64,000 bases of DNA. It comes from Kitasatospora terrestris. GTDB lineage: Bacteria; Actinomycetota; Actinomycetes; Streptomycetales; Streptomycetaceae. Shown in pieces: positions 36,399 through 46,750 of the stretch (its first letter is position 1; every line of letters starts with the position of its first letter). The notes under the pieces are model-generated. The model was not told the origin of the DNA, did no database searches, and worked only from the letters and a program-made list of their open reading frames with translations. The translations under genes were made by a program, and so were the position numbers. The DNA lies in NCBI RefSeq assembly GCF_039542905.1, contig NZ_BAABIS010000001.1, forward strand, positions 5,952,001 through 6,016,000, written 5' to 3'.

Positions 36399-37880
36399 GG
36401 CGAGCGGCGAGGTGTCGTCCAGCGGTGACCAGCGGCCGGTGGCGGCCAGGTCGGCGGCGGCGACGAGCCGGGCGACGGCCGCCTCGGCGCCGGCCGGCGG
36501 GACGGTGAGCGGGATCCGCAGGTAGTTCTCGAACGCGCCGTCGACGCCGAACCGGGTGCCCGCCGCGAGGCGGACGCCGACCCGCTCGCCGGCCCGGGCC
36601 AGGGCGCCGCCGGAGACCCCGGCGGTGCCCACCCACAGCGCCAGGCCGCCCGGCGGCATGGTGAACCGCCAGTCGGGCAGCTGCCGGTGGAGTTCGGCGG
36701 CGAGGGCGCGGGCGCTGGAGCGCAGCCGCTCGTGCTGGTGGGCGCGGACCTCCGCCAGGTCGTCGGTGAGCAGGACGGCGGCGATCAGCTGGTCGAGCAC
36801 CGGGGTGCCGATGTCGCTGAACGCCCGGGTCTCGGCCAGCTGCCGGACCAGGGCGGGGGCGGCGCGCAGCCAGCCGATCCGCAGGCCGCCCCACAGCAGC
36901 TTCGCCGCGGAGCCGGCGGTGACCACCTGGGCGGTGCGGTCCAGCGCGGCCAGCGGCCGGGGGAGCTCCGACTCCGGGGTGTCCCAGCCGAGTTCGGCGG
37001 GGGTCTCGTCGACCAGGAGGGCGGTGCCGGCGGCGCGGGCGTGGGCGAGCAGTTCGCGGCGCTGGTCCTCGTCGATCAGGGCGCCGGTCGGGTTGTGGAA
37101 GTCCGGGATGGTGTAGGCGAGCCGGGGTGCGGCGCCGCGCAGCACGCGCTGCCACTCGGCGAGGTCCCAGCGGGGCCGGCCGGGGCCGGCCATCGGCACC
37201 GGGACCAGGCGGGCGCCGGCCAGCCGCAGCGACTGCAGGCTGTGCGCGTAGCTGGGCGCCTCGACGGCGACCCGGTCGCCGCGGCCGATCAGGGCGCGCT
37301 GCGCGAGGTTGAGGGCGCTCATCGCGCCGGTGGTGACCAGCACCTGGTCCGGGGTGGTCGGCAGGCCGCGCTCGGTGTAGCGGCGGGCGACGGCCTCGCG
37401 CAGCACCGGCACCCCGGTCGGGTAGTTGCCGTGCCCGGCGGCGTAGGCGGGCAGCAGCTCCAGGGCGCGGGCCGCCGCCCGGCCGAGCCAGGGCTGCGGG
37501 GCGGGCAGGGCGGCCACGCCGAGGTCGAGGACGCTCTCGCGCTCGTCCGGCGGGACGGGGTGCAGGGCGTCGCCCGGTGGGCGGGAGCCCTCGGGCAGGG
37601 TCGTCCAGCTGCCGGAACCGCGGCGGCTCAGCAGGTAGCCCTCGGCGCGCAGCGCCTCGTACCCGGCGGCGACGGTGGTGCGGCTCAGGGCGAGTTCGGC
37701 GGCCAGTTCGCGTTCGGCGGGCAGCCGGGTGCCGACCGGCAGCCGGCCCTCGGCGACCAGGGTGGCGATCCGGTCGGCGAGCGCCCGGTAGGCGGGGCGG
37801 CGGGGGAGGTCCGGCAGGCGGGCGCCGTCCAGCAGGCGGGCCAGGGCGGGCGGGGTGAGGGTGCTGTGCCAGTCGCTCAT
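36393..37880 (-). CDS. MocR/PdxR-type transcriptional regulator (YczR-like)
   Basis: A 495-aa regulator with an N-terminal GntR winged HTH (residues 25-95; VGTRLPAERELAAELALSRTTVAAGYEAL). A type I aminotransferase-fold domain follows. It carries the pyridine-binding stretch YTIPDFHNPTG near residue 265 and the PLP-Lys region TAGSAAKLLWGGLRIGW near 330. It is divergent from a YczE membrane protein gene, the known YczR-YczE pairing. The 104-bp gap has several TGGAC/GTCCA boxes. I chose ATG 37880 over ATG 37940, which would run through those boxes. The effector, probably a PLP-linked amine or acid, is unknown. Confidence 0.9.
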   Translation of the reverse strand: MSDWHSTLTPPALARLLDGARLPDLPRRPAYRALADRIATLVAEGRLPVGTRLPAERELAAELALSRTTVAAGYEALRAEGYLLSRRGSGSWTTLPEGSRPPGDALHPVPPDERESVLDLGVAALPAPQPWLGRAAARALELLPAYAAGHGNYPTGVPVLREAVARRYTERGLPTTPDQVLVTTGAMSALNLAQRALIGRGDRVAVEAPSYAHSLQSLRLAGARLVPVPMAGPGRPRWDLAEWQRVLRGAAPRLAYTIPDFHNPTGALIDEDQRRELLAHARAAGTALLVDETPAELGWDTPESELPRPLAALDRTAQVVTAGSAAKLLWGGLRIGWLRAAPALVRQLAETRAFSDIGTPVLDQLIAAVLLTDDLAEVRAHQHERLRSSARALAAELHRQLPDWRFTMPPGGLALWVGTAGVSGGALARAGERVGVRLAAGTRFGVDGAFENYLRIPLTVPPAGAEAAVARLVAAADLAATGRWSPLDDTSPLAV

Positions 37881-37890
37881 CGGGAAATCA

Positions 37891-37961
37891 GTCCACTTGT
37901 GGGTGATTGGACCTGTCGGAGTCCTGATTGGACTTCCCATGATGGGTCCAGTTCGTGGACC
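37891..37961. promoter_or_regulatory. Operator array of TGGAC boxes between yczR-like and yczE-like genes
   Basis: TGATTGGAC occurs at 37904-37912 and 37925-37933, exactly 21 bp (two helical turns) apart. A dyad GGTCCA-N5-TGGACC lies at 37945-37961, and a further GTCCA at 37891. Two direct repeats spaced by helical turns are typical of MocR-family sites. Confidence 0.6.
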
Positions 37962-37984
37962 AGAGCAAGTGAGGAGAGACAGCC

Positions 37985-38623
37985 ATGGCGACCGACGTGC
38001 TGCCCCGGCCGGGGATCGAGTGGAGGGGGCGGCGGCTCGGCCGGCGGCTCGGACAGCTGGCGGTCGGCCTGTGGCTGTACGGCTCCAGCGTCGGACTGAT
38101 CCTGCGGGCCTCGCTCGGCGGCAGCCCCTGGGACAGCCTGCACCAAGGGCTCTCCCGGCACCTGGGGATGGGCGTCGGCGTCTGGATGACGGTCGTCGGC
38201 GCGCTGGTGCTGCTGCTGTGGATCCCGCTGCGGCAGCGCCCCGGGGTCGGGACGGTCGGGAACGTCCTGGTGCTGGGGGTGGCGCTGGACACCACCCTGG
38301 CGGTGGTGCCGGTCCAGCACGCGCTGGCCGTCCGGGTGCCGCTGCTGCTCGCCGGCGTGCTGCTCAACGGCCTGGCCACCGGGATGTACATCGGCGCCCG
38401 GCTCGGCCCCGGCCCGCGGGACGGCCTCATGACCGGCCTGCACCGGCGCACCGGCCGCTCGATCCGCCTGGTGCGGACGCTGATCGAGGCGACGGTGCTG
38501 ACCGCCGGGGTGCTGCTGGGCGGCACGGTGGGCGTCGGCACGGTGCTGTACGCGCTGGCGATCGGCCCGCTGGCGCAGTTCTTCCTGCGCTGGTGCACCG
38601 TACCGGAGGGCCGGGCCGGCTGA
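37985..38623 (+). CDS. YczE/YitT-like integral membrane protein
   Basis: A 212-aa membrane protein with about five helices. It has the YczE signature RLGPGPRDGLM near residue 140 and SLGGSPWDSLHQGL near residue 45. GAGGAGAGAC precedes the ATG. It is divergently paired with a MocR regulator that very probably controls it, as known for YczR/YczE pairs. The biochemical role is unknown; a transporter or channel is suspected. Confidence 0.87.
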   Translation: MATDVLPRPGIEWRGRRLGRRLGQLAVGLWLYGSSVGLILRASLGGSPWDSLHQGLSRHLGMGVGVWMTVVGALVLLLWIPLRQRPGVGTVGNVLVLGVALDTTLAVVPVQHALAVRVPLLLAGVLLNGLATGMYIGARLGPGPRDGLMTGLHRRTGRSIRLVRTLIEATVLTAGVLLGGTVGVGTVLYALAIGPLAQFFLRWCTVPEGRAG

Positions 38624-38780
38624 CCCCGCGGCGGGCCGCGCCTGCGGCGCGGGCTCCCCGGCCTCCGGCGGGGCGGAGGGTAGCGGCCGCCTGCCCGGGA
38701 GGGTCCCGTGGGGATGAAAATGGGTTCGTGGGACCGGTGGTCGTCGCGGAGCGACGGTGGAACCTCGTAAGGTCGTCACC

Positions 38781-40526
38781 GTGTTGGACGAGATGCGGAT
38801 ACGGGATCTGGGCGTCATCGACGACGCGGTGGTCGAGCTGGCGCCCGGCTTCACCGCCGTGACCGGTGAGACCGGTGCGGGCAAGACCATGGTGGTGACG
38901 AGCCTGGGGCTGCTGCTCGGCGGCCGGGCGGACCCGGCGCTGGTGCGCAACGGCTCGGACCGGGCCGTGGTGGAGGGCCGCCTCGCGCTGTCCGCGGACA
39001 GCCCCGCGGTGGCCCGCGCGGTCGAGGCGGGGGCCGAGCTCGACGACGGCGAGCTGCTGATCAGCCGGACCGTCTCCGCCGAGGGCCGCTCCCGCGCGCA
39101 CGTCGGCGGGCGCTCCGTCCCGGTCGGCCTGCTCGCCGAGCTGGGCGAGGACCTGATCGCCGTGCACGGCCAGACCGACCAGCAGCGGCTGCTGCGCCCG
39201 TCCCGCCAGCGCGGCGCGCTGGACCGGTACGCGGGCGAGGCGGTCGCCGAGCCGCTGGCGCGCTACCGCGAGGTGTACCGGCGGCTGCGCGAGGTGTCGA
39301 CGACCCTGGAGGAGCTGACCACCAGGGCGCGCGAGCGCGCCCAGGAGGCGGACCTGCTGCGCTTCGGCCTGGACGAGGTCGCCGCCGCCGAGCCGGTGGC
39401 CGGCGAGGACGTGGAGCTCGCCGCCGAGGCCGAGCGCCTGGGCCACGCCGACGCGCTGTCCTCCGCCGCGACGCTGGCGCACGCCGCGCTGGCCGGCGAC
39501 CCGACCGACCCGGAGGCGGTGGACGCGGGCACCCTGCTCGCCCAGTCCCGCCGCGCGTTGGACGCGGTCCGCCACCACGACGAGCGGCTGGCCTCGCTCG
39601 CGGACCGGCTGAACGAGGTCGGCTACCTGCTCGCCGACGTGGCGGGCGACCTCGCCGGGTACGCCGACGACCTGGACGCCGACCCGGTCCGCCTCGCCGC
39701 GGTCGAGGACCGCCGGGCGGTCCTGTCGCACCTGCTGCGCAAGTACGCGGGCCCCGAGGGCACCCTCGCCGAGGTGATCGCCTGGGCGGAGGCCGGTGCG
39801 CTGCGGCTCGCCGAACTCGACGGCGACGACGAGCGGATCGACGAGCTCGGCGCCCAGGAGACCGCGCTGCGCGCCGAACTGGGCGACCTGGCCGCCGAGG
39901 TGTCGGCCGCCCGGCAGGCCGCCGCCGACAAGTTCGCCGCCGCGGTCTCCGACGAGCTGGCCGAACTGGCCATGCCGCACGCCCGGGTGAGCTTCGCGAT
40001 CAGCCAGGTCGACGACCTGTCAGGCATCGAGGTGGACGGCCGGGCCGTCGCGTACGGCGCGCACGGCGTGGACGAGGTCGAGGTGCTGCTCGCCCCGCAC
40101 CCCGGTGCCCAGCCGCGGCCGATCGCCAAGGGCGCCTCGGGCGGTGAGCTCTCCCGGGTGATGCTCGCGGTCGAGGTCGTGTTCGCGGGCGCCGACCCGG
40201 TGCCCACCTACCTGTTCGACGAGGTGGACGCCGGCGTCGGCGGCAAGGCGGCGGTCGAGATCGGCCGGCGCCTGGCCAAGCTGGCCCGCAGCGCGCAGGT
40301 CGTGGTGGTCACCCACCTCCCGCAGGTCGCCGCCTTCGCCGACCGGCACCTGGTGGTGGAGAAGACCAACGACGGCACCGTCACCCGCAGCGGCGTCAAG
40401 ACGCTCAGCGACGAGGAGCGGGTCCGCGAACTCTCCCGCATGCTGGCCGGTCTGGAGGACTCCGAACTCGGCCGCGCGCACGCCGAGGAACTGCTCGCCG
40501 CGGCGCGCACCTCGCGCGCGGGGTGA
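38781..40526 (+). CDS. recN: DNA repair protein RecN
   Basis: A 581-aa SMC-like ATPase of double-strand-break repair. Walker A is TGETGAGKT near residues 28-36. Long coiled-coil arms fill residues 150-400. The C-terminal half has the signature KGASGGELSRVMLAVE near 455 and Walker B TYLFDEVDAGVGG near 475. Start choice: GTG 38781, which lies 8 nt after a TAAGGT box (38768-38773). That box could serve as the -10 of a leaderless mRNA or as a weak ribosome site. GTG 38757 upstream and ATG 38793 are alternatives. In related genomes recN follows nadK directly; here an accessory block intervenes. Confidence 0.92.
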   Translation: MLDEMRIRDLGVIDDAVVELAPGFTAVTGETGAGKTMVVTSLGLLLGGRADPALVRNGSDRAVVEGRLALSADSPAVARAVEAGAELDDGELLISRTVSAEGRSRAHVGGRSVPVGLLAELGEDLIAVHGQTDQQRLLRPSRQRGALDRYAGEAVAEPLARYREVYRRLREVSTTLEELTTRARERAQEADLLRFGLDEVAAAEPVAGEDVELAAEAERLGHADALSSAATLAHAALAGDPTDPEAVDAGTLLAQSRRALDAVRHHDERLASLADRLNEVGYLLADVAGDLAGYADDLDADPVRLAAVEDRRAVLSHLLRKYAGPEGTLAEVIAWAEAGALRLAELDGDDERIDELGAQETALRAELGDLAAEVSAARQAAADKFAAAVSDELAELAMPHARVSFAISQVDDLSGIEVDGRAVAYGAHGVDEVEVLLAPHPGAQPRPIAKGASGGELSRVMLAVEVVFAGADPVPTYLFDEVDAGVGGKAAVEIGRRLAKLARSAQVVVVTHLPQVAAFADRHLVVEKTNDGTVTRSGVKTLSDEERVRELSRMLAGLEDSELGRAHAEELLAAARTSRAG

Positions 40527-40591
40527 AGCCGTCGGGTCGAGCTGCCGGATGGAGCCGCGGGGTGAAGCCGCGGGGGTGAACCTGTAACAGT

Positions 40592-40637
40592 GCCCGCGGG
40601 CGCGGGGCGCGACGTGCCGCGCGACGCGCCCGCGGGC
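40592..40637 (+). terminator. Terminator after recN
   Basis: GCCCGCGGGCGC (40592-40603) pairs with GCGCCCGCGGGC (40626-40637). Confidence 0.6.
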
Positions 40638-40719
40638 GACGCCGACTGTCCAAGGACCCGCCGGACCTGGCATGGTGGCGGCTGGACACTGGCTTTTGAT
40701 CGAGTCGGAGCGAGACGAC

Positions 40720-41871
40720 GTGGAGCATTCCGCCGCCCGGGCCACCGCAGCACCCCAACTGCACGTGGTCCTCGTCATGGCCGCCGCCACCGGCGGCATC
40801 GGCGCCCATGTGCGGTCCCTCGCACACGGGTTGGTCGCACACGGAGTCTCGGTGACGGTGTGTGCCCCGGACGGCGCGGACCAGCTGTTCGGCTTCTCCG
40901 CGACCGGCGCCCGGCTGCACGTCGTCGAGATCGCCCCGACCGCCGGCGCCCGCAGCGACGCCACCGCGATCGGCGAGCTGCGCAAGGCGTTCACCGGGGC
41001 CGACGTGGTGCACGCCCACGGCATGCGCGCCGGTCTGCTCTCCGACCTGGCGCTGCGCACGGCCGGCCGCTTCCCCGGACTGCGCCCGCAGACCCCCCTG
41101 GTGGTCACCTCGCACCACGCGGTGCTGGCCACCGGCATGGAGCGGCGGCTGCAGCGGCTGATGGAGCAGCGGGTGGTGCGGACCGCCGACCTGGTGCTCG
41201 GCGCCTCCTCGGACCTGGTCGCCCGGGCCCGGGAGCTGGGCGCCGCCGACGCCCGGCTCGGACCGGTCGCCGCGCCGCCCATCCCGCCCGGCACCCTCGG
41301 ACGGGAGGAGGCGCGGGCCGCGCTCGGCGCGGAGCCCGAGCAGCCGGTGGTGCTCGGCGTCGGCCGGCTGGTGGCGCAGAAGTGCTTCGGCCTGCTGCTG
41401 GACGCGGTCGGCCGGTTCACCGCCGCGGACCCGCTGGTGGCGATCGTCGGGGACGGCCCGGAGCGCTCGGCGCTGCGGGAGCGGATCGCGGTCGAGAAGC
41501 TGCCGGTCGAACTGCTCGGCTACCGGACGGACGTGCCGGACCTGCTGGGCGCCGCGGACGTGGTGGTGGTGAGCAGCCGCTGGGAGGCGCGCTCGCTGGT
41601 GGTGCAGGAGGCGATGCGCGCCGGGGTGCCGGTGGTGTCGACCTCGGTGGGCGGCGTGCCGGAGCTGGTGGGGGACGCCGCGGTGCTGGTTCCCTTCGGG
41701 GACGCCCGGGCGCTGGGTGACGCGGTCGCGAAGCTGCTGGGAGACCCGGGTCGGCGGCGGGAGCTGGCGGAGGCGGGGCGGCAGCAGGCGACCACGTGGC
41801 CGGACGAGGCGGCGACGGTGGCCCAGGTGCTGTCGACGTACGACGAGTTGGTGCAGCGGTCGGGGAGCTGA
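40720..41871 (+). CDS. Family 4 glycosyltransferase
   Basis: A 383-aa GT-B enzyme. The N-terminal acceptor half opens with VLVMAAATGGIGAHVRSLAHGL. The GT4 donor half has GVGRLVAQKCFGLLLDAVGRF near residue 210 and the EX7E-type region SRWEARSLVVQEAMRAGVPVV near 290. I chose GTG 40720, with CGGAG 9 nt upstream. It is preceded by recN and followed by a strong bidirectional terminator. It probably builds a cell-surface glycan or lipid; the acceptor is unknown. A GT4 gene in this position is, as far as I recall, conserved in streptomycetes. Confidence 0.87.
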   Translation: MEHSAARATAAPQLHVVLVMAAATGGIGAHVRSLAHGLVAHGVSVTVCAPDGADQLFGFSATGARLHVVEIAPTAGARSDATAIGELRKAFTGADVVHAHGMRAGLLSDLALRTAGRFPGLRPQTPLVVTSHHAVLATGMERRLQRLMEQRVVRTADLVLGASSDLVARARELGAADARLGPVAAPPIPPGTLGREEARAALGAEPEQPVVLGVGRLVAQKCFGLLLDAVGRFTAADPLVAIVGDGPERSALRERIAVEKLPVELLGYRTDVPDLLGAADVVVVSSRWEARSLVVQEAMRAGVPVVSTSVGGVPELVGDAAVLVPFGDARALGDAVAKLLGDPGRRRELAEAGRQQATTWPDEAATVAQVLSTYDELVQRSGS

Positions 41872-41894
41872 GGACGTCACCGCTCGCGGGGCTG

Positions 41895-41942
41895 CCACCG
41901 CCGTTCCCCGAGCCCCTTCCGGGGCGCGGGGAACGGCGGTGG
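41895..41942. terminator. Bidirectional terminator, GT4/GH15
   Basis: A perfect 16-bp stem (41895-41910 with 41927-41942) has an inner second stem, GCCCCTTCCGGGGC. It ends at the stop codon of the minus-strand gene. Confidence 0.8.
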
Positions 41943-41943
41943 T

Positions 41944-43875
41944 TCAGACCGTGACGGGTTCGGCCATGTAGGCGCCGGCGCAGGCGGTGAGGCGCAGGGC
42001 GGTGTCGATCAGCGGGACGTGGCTGAAGGCCTGCGGGAAGTTGCCGACCTGGCGCTTGGCGCGCGGGTCCCACTCCTCGGCGAGCAGGCCGAGGTCGTTG
42101 CGCAGCGAGAGCAGCTTCTCGAACAGTTCGCGGGCCTCGCCGACCCGGCCGATCATGGCGAGGTCGTCGGCCAGCCAGAACGAGCAGGCGAGGAACGCGC
42201 CCTCGTGGCCGGAGAGCCCGTCGACGTTGACGCCCTGTTCGTCGTGGGTGGGGTAGCGCAGCACGAAGCCGTCCTCGGTGGACAGTTCGCGCTGGATGGC
42301 CTCGATGGTGCCGATCACGCGCTTGTCGTCGGCGGGCAGGAAGCCGACCTGCGGGATGAGCAGCAGCGAGGCGTCCAGTTCCTTGCTGCCGTAGTACTGG
42401 GTGAAGGTGTTGCGCCCGGGGTCGTAGCCCCGGTCGCAGACGTCGCGGTGGATCTCGTCGCGCAGCTCGCGCCAGCGCTCCAGCGGGCCCTCGGCGTTGG
42501 TCTGCTCGATCAGCTTGATGGTGCGGTCCACGGCGACCCAGGCCATCACCTTGGAGTGGACGAAGTGCCGGCGCGGGCCGCGGACCTCCCAGATGCCCTC
42601 GTCGGGGTTGCGCCAGTGCTCCTCCAGGTAGCCGATCAGCTTGAGCTGGAGGTGGTGCGCGTGGTCGTGCCGGGCGAGGCCGGTCATGTGGGCGAGGTGC
42701 AGGGCCTCCACGACCTCGCCGTAGACGTCGAGTTGGAGCTGGCCCGCGGCGCCGTTGCCGATCCGGACGGGCTTGGAGTTCTCGTAGCCCGGCAGCCAGT
42801 CGAGCGAGGACTCGGTGAGCTCGCGCTCGCCCGCGATGCCGTACATGATCTGCAGGTTCTCCGGGTCGCCGGCCACCGCGCGCAGCAGCCACTCGCGCCA
42901 GGCGCGGGCCTCCTCGCGGTAGCCGGTGCGCAGCAGCGAGGAGAGGGTGATCGCGGCGTCCCGCAGCCAGGTGTAGCGGTAGTCCCAGTTGCGTTCGCCG
43001 CCGAGGTCCTCGGGCAGCGAGGTGGTGGGGGCGGCGACGATGCCGCCGGTGGGGGCGTAGGTGAGCGCCTTGAGGGTGATCAGGGAGCGGACCACGGCCT
43101 CCCGGTAGGGGCCCTGGTAGGTGCACTGGCCGACCCACTCGCGCCAGAAGCGCTCGGTGGCCTCCAGCTCCCGCTCGGCCTCCGGCGGGGCGGGGGCCGG
43201 CTCGTGCGAGGCCTTCCAGGTGAGGCCGAAGGTGATCCGCTCGCCCTCGCCGACGGTGAAGTCGGCGTAGGTGGTCAGGTCGCGCCCGTACGTCTCGGCC
43301 GCGCCGTCGAGCCAGACCGAGTCGGGGCCGGCGACGGCGACCGTGCGGTGCCCGCCGTCGGGCTGCTCGACCCGGTGCACCCAGGGGACGATCCGGCCGT
43401 AGGAGAAGCGCATGCGGACCGCGGAGCGCATCCGGACCCGGCCCTTGAGGCCCTCGACGATGCGGATCATCTGCGGGACGTCCGGGGTGCCGAGCAGGTG
43501 GCGCGGCGGCATGAAGTCGATCACCCGGACGCTGCCGCCCTGGGTGTCCCACTCCTGCTCGAGGATCAGCGAGTCGCCGCGGTAGCGGCGCCGGTCGCAC
43601 GGCACGGCGGGGGCGGCGGCGGTGACCGGGGGCTGCGGGCTCTCACCCGGATCGGTGAAAGCGCCGTCCCGGGCCGGGGGCGCGGCGGGAGCGTCGACCG
43701 GCTCGGCGGGGCCGATCCGCCAGAACCCGTGCTCATCGGTGCCCAGCAGCCCGGCGAAGACCGCGGGGGAGTCGAATCTCGGCAGGCACATCCAGTCGAC
43801 GGCGCCGTCCCTGCTGACCAGGGCGGCGGTCTGCATGTCTCCGATGAGTGCGTAGTCCTCGATACGGCCGGCCAT
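41944..43875 (-). CDS. Glycoside hydrolase family 15 protein (glucoamylase/trehalase-like)
   Basis: A 643-aa enzyme without a signal peptide, so cytosolic. The N-terminal GH15 beta-sandwich opens with MAGRIEDYALIGDMQTAALVSRDG, the form usual in actinobacteria. The (alpha/alpha)6 barrel has NWDYRYTWLRDAAITL near residue 292 and ends with EGAFLACSFWLADDL and EEWDPRAKRQVGNFPQAFSH; these are the family's substrate and catalytic Glu regions. Actinobacterial members of this group have been shown to be trehalases, others glucanases. Residues 65-95 are a non-conserved Pro/Ala insert. It is divergent from pyrG. Confidence 0.9.
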   Translation of the reverse strand: MAGRIEDYALIGDMQTAALVSRDGAVDWMCLPRFDSPAVFAGLLGTDEHGFWRIGPAEPVDAPAAPPARDGAFTDPGESPQPPVTAAAPAVPCDRRRYRGDSLILEQEWDTQGGSVRVIDFMPPRHLLGTPDVPQMIRIVEGLKGRVRMRSAVRMRFSYGRIVPWVHRVEQPDGGHRTVAVAGPDSVWLDGAAETYGRDLTTYADFTVGEGERITFGLTWKASHEPAPAPPEAERELEATERFWREWVGQCTYQGPYREAVVRSLITLKALTYAPTGGIVAAPTTSLPEDLGGERNWDYRYTWLRDAAITLSSLLRTGYREEARAWREWLLRAVAGDPENLQIMYGIAGERELTESSLDWLPGYENSKPVRIGNGAAGQLQLDVYGEVVEALHLAHMTGLARHDHAHHLQLKLIGYLEEHWRNPDEGIWEVRGPRRHFVHSKVMAWVAVDRTIKLIEQTNAEGPLERWRELRDEIHRDVCDRGYDPGRNTFTQYYGSKELDASLLLIPQVGFLPADDKRVIGTIEAIQRELSTEDGFVLRYPTHDEQGVNVDGLSGHEGAFLACSFWLADDLAMIGRVGEARELFEKLLSLRNDLGLLAEEWDPRAKRQVGNFPQAFSHVPLIDTALRLTACAGAYMAEPVTV

Positions 43876-44283
43876 GGTTCTCCAGTTCGCGGTCGGTGCT
43901 CGGTTACCCGACGGCGGGCGTTCGGAGGGGGAGTGGGGAGCCCGGGAACCGGGCCGGGCGCTCCGGGCCGTCGGCGAGGCGTCCGTGCAGGATAAACCGG
44001 CGTCGGGGGCGGGGGCACGCGGAGATCGCACAGTGCGGCCGTCCTGGCGGAAAGTCGGAACATAATCGGTCCAATCGGGGGATACGGCGTTGCCCGGAAG
44101 GACCATCCGGAGATGATCCTTCCGGGTCATCCCGGACCGCCCCGAGGGGGCCCGCCGCGACACGCGCGGACGCCTCCTCGCCGTCGCACTGATACGCTGG
44201 TATCCCGTGGACTGGTGGGCAGGACAGGCGGACAGCCCCTCCACCGGCGTCACCCTCGACACGCGACCCACGGGAGCCCCCTC
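43876..44283. promoter_or_regulatory. 408-bp divergent regulatory region, GH15/pyrG
   Basis: No gene is visible here. The region contains a hairpin with 10-bp arms (44093-44102 with 44117-44126) and a perfect short dyad GATAC-GCTG-GTATC at 44191-44204, about 80 bp before pyrG. Neither has a recognised binding protein. The TTG start of pyrG is preceded by CGGGAG. Confidence 0.45.
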
Positions 44284-45960
<1,677 letters not shown>

Positions 45961-45979
45961 GCCCCTGCCGGCAGTCGGG

Positions 45980-46014
45980 CGGCGGTCGTGCGGATGTGTT
46001 CCGCACGGCCGCCG
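45980..46014 (+). terminator. Terminator after pyrG
   Basis: 14-bp arms (45980-45993 and 46001-46014) pair with one G-T and a 7-nt loop. Confidence 0.7.
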
Positions 46015-46080
46015 TTCGGCGTTTCCGGGCGCGGCGTGGCGTAGATTGTGTCGTACTGACGAAAAGGGGAGTGGTGCGAC

Positions 46081-46707
46081 ATGGCCGAGCAGGTTCGGGA
46101 CACGGCGGAGCAGTGGCCGGAGCGGAACGGATCCACGCCGTTCCAGGGCAGGGTGACCGGGGTGCGGACCGAGGAGGTCCGGATGCCGGACGGGAGCTGG
46201 GCGCGGCGCGACTACCAGCTGCACCCCGGGTCGGTGGCGGTGCTCGCCCTCGACGCGGACCAGCGCGTGCTGGTGCTCCGCCAGTACCGCCACCCGGTGA
46301 AGCGGCGCCTGTGGGAGCTGCCGGCCGGCCTGCTGGACGTGCCCGGCGAGAACCCGCTGCACGCCGCCCAGCGGGAGCTCTACGAGGAGGCGCACTGCAA
46401 GGCCGGTGAGTGGCGGGTCCTGGTCGACCTCTACACCTCGCCGGGCGGCTCGAACGAGGCGCTGCGCCTGTTCGTGGCGACCGACCTCGCCGAGGCGGAG
46501 GAGGAGCGGTACGCCGCGCACGGGGAGGAACTGGAGATCGAGACGGCCCGGGTGCCGCTCGCCGAGCTGGTCCGGCTGGTCCTCGCGGGGGAACTGCAGA
46601 GCCCGACCATGGTCAGCGGGGTGCTGGCGCTCAACGCGGCGCTCGCCACGGGCGGCCTCGACGCGCTGCGCCCGGCGGACAGCCCCTGGTCGGCCCGGCC
46701 GTTCTGA
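46081..46707 (+). CDS. NUDIX hydrolase, ADP-ribose pyrophosphatase-like
   Basis: A 208-aa enzyme. The Nudix box is AGLLDVPGENPLHAAQREL then YEEAHC, near residues 80-105. The spacing before the first Glu is one residue longer than the textbook box, and the REL-EE core is intact. N-terminal YQLHPGSVAVLALD is typical of ADP-ribose pyrophosphatases. GAAAAGGGGAG precedes the ATG. The place right after pyrG is conserved in actinobacteria (Rv1700 in Mycobacterium). The substrate is most likely ADP-ribose or a related nucleoside diphosphate. Confidence 0.9.
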   Translation: MAEQVRDTAEQWPERNGSTPFQGRVTGVRTEEVRMPDGSWARRDYQLHPGSVAVLALDADQRVLVLRQYRHPVKRRLWELPAGLLDVPGENPLHAAQRELYEEAHCKAGEWRVLVDLYTSPGGSNEALRLFVATDLAEAEEERYAAHGEELEIETARVPLAELVRLVLAGELQSPTMVSGVLALNAALATGGLDALRPADSPWSARPF

Positions 46708-46750
46708 CGGCCCCGTGCGGGCGGCCCGCGCTGCGCCCGGCGGGCGCCCG

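Noticed and set aside
35152..41871. Natural-product gene cluster from the two glycosyltransferases
   Set aside because: No polyketide, peptide or deoxysugar genes are present, and recN lies between them.
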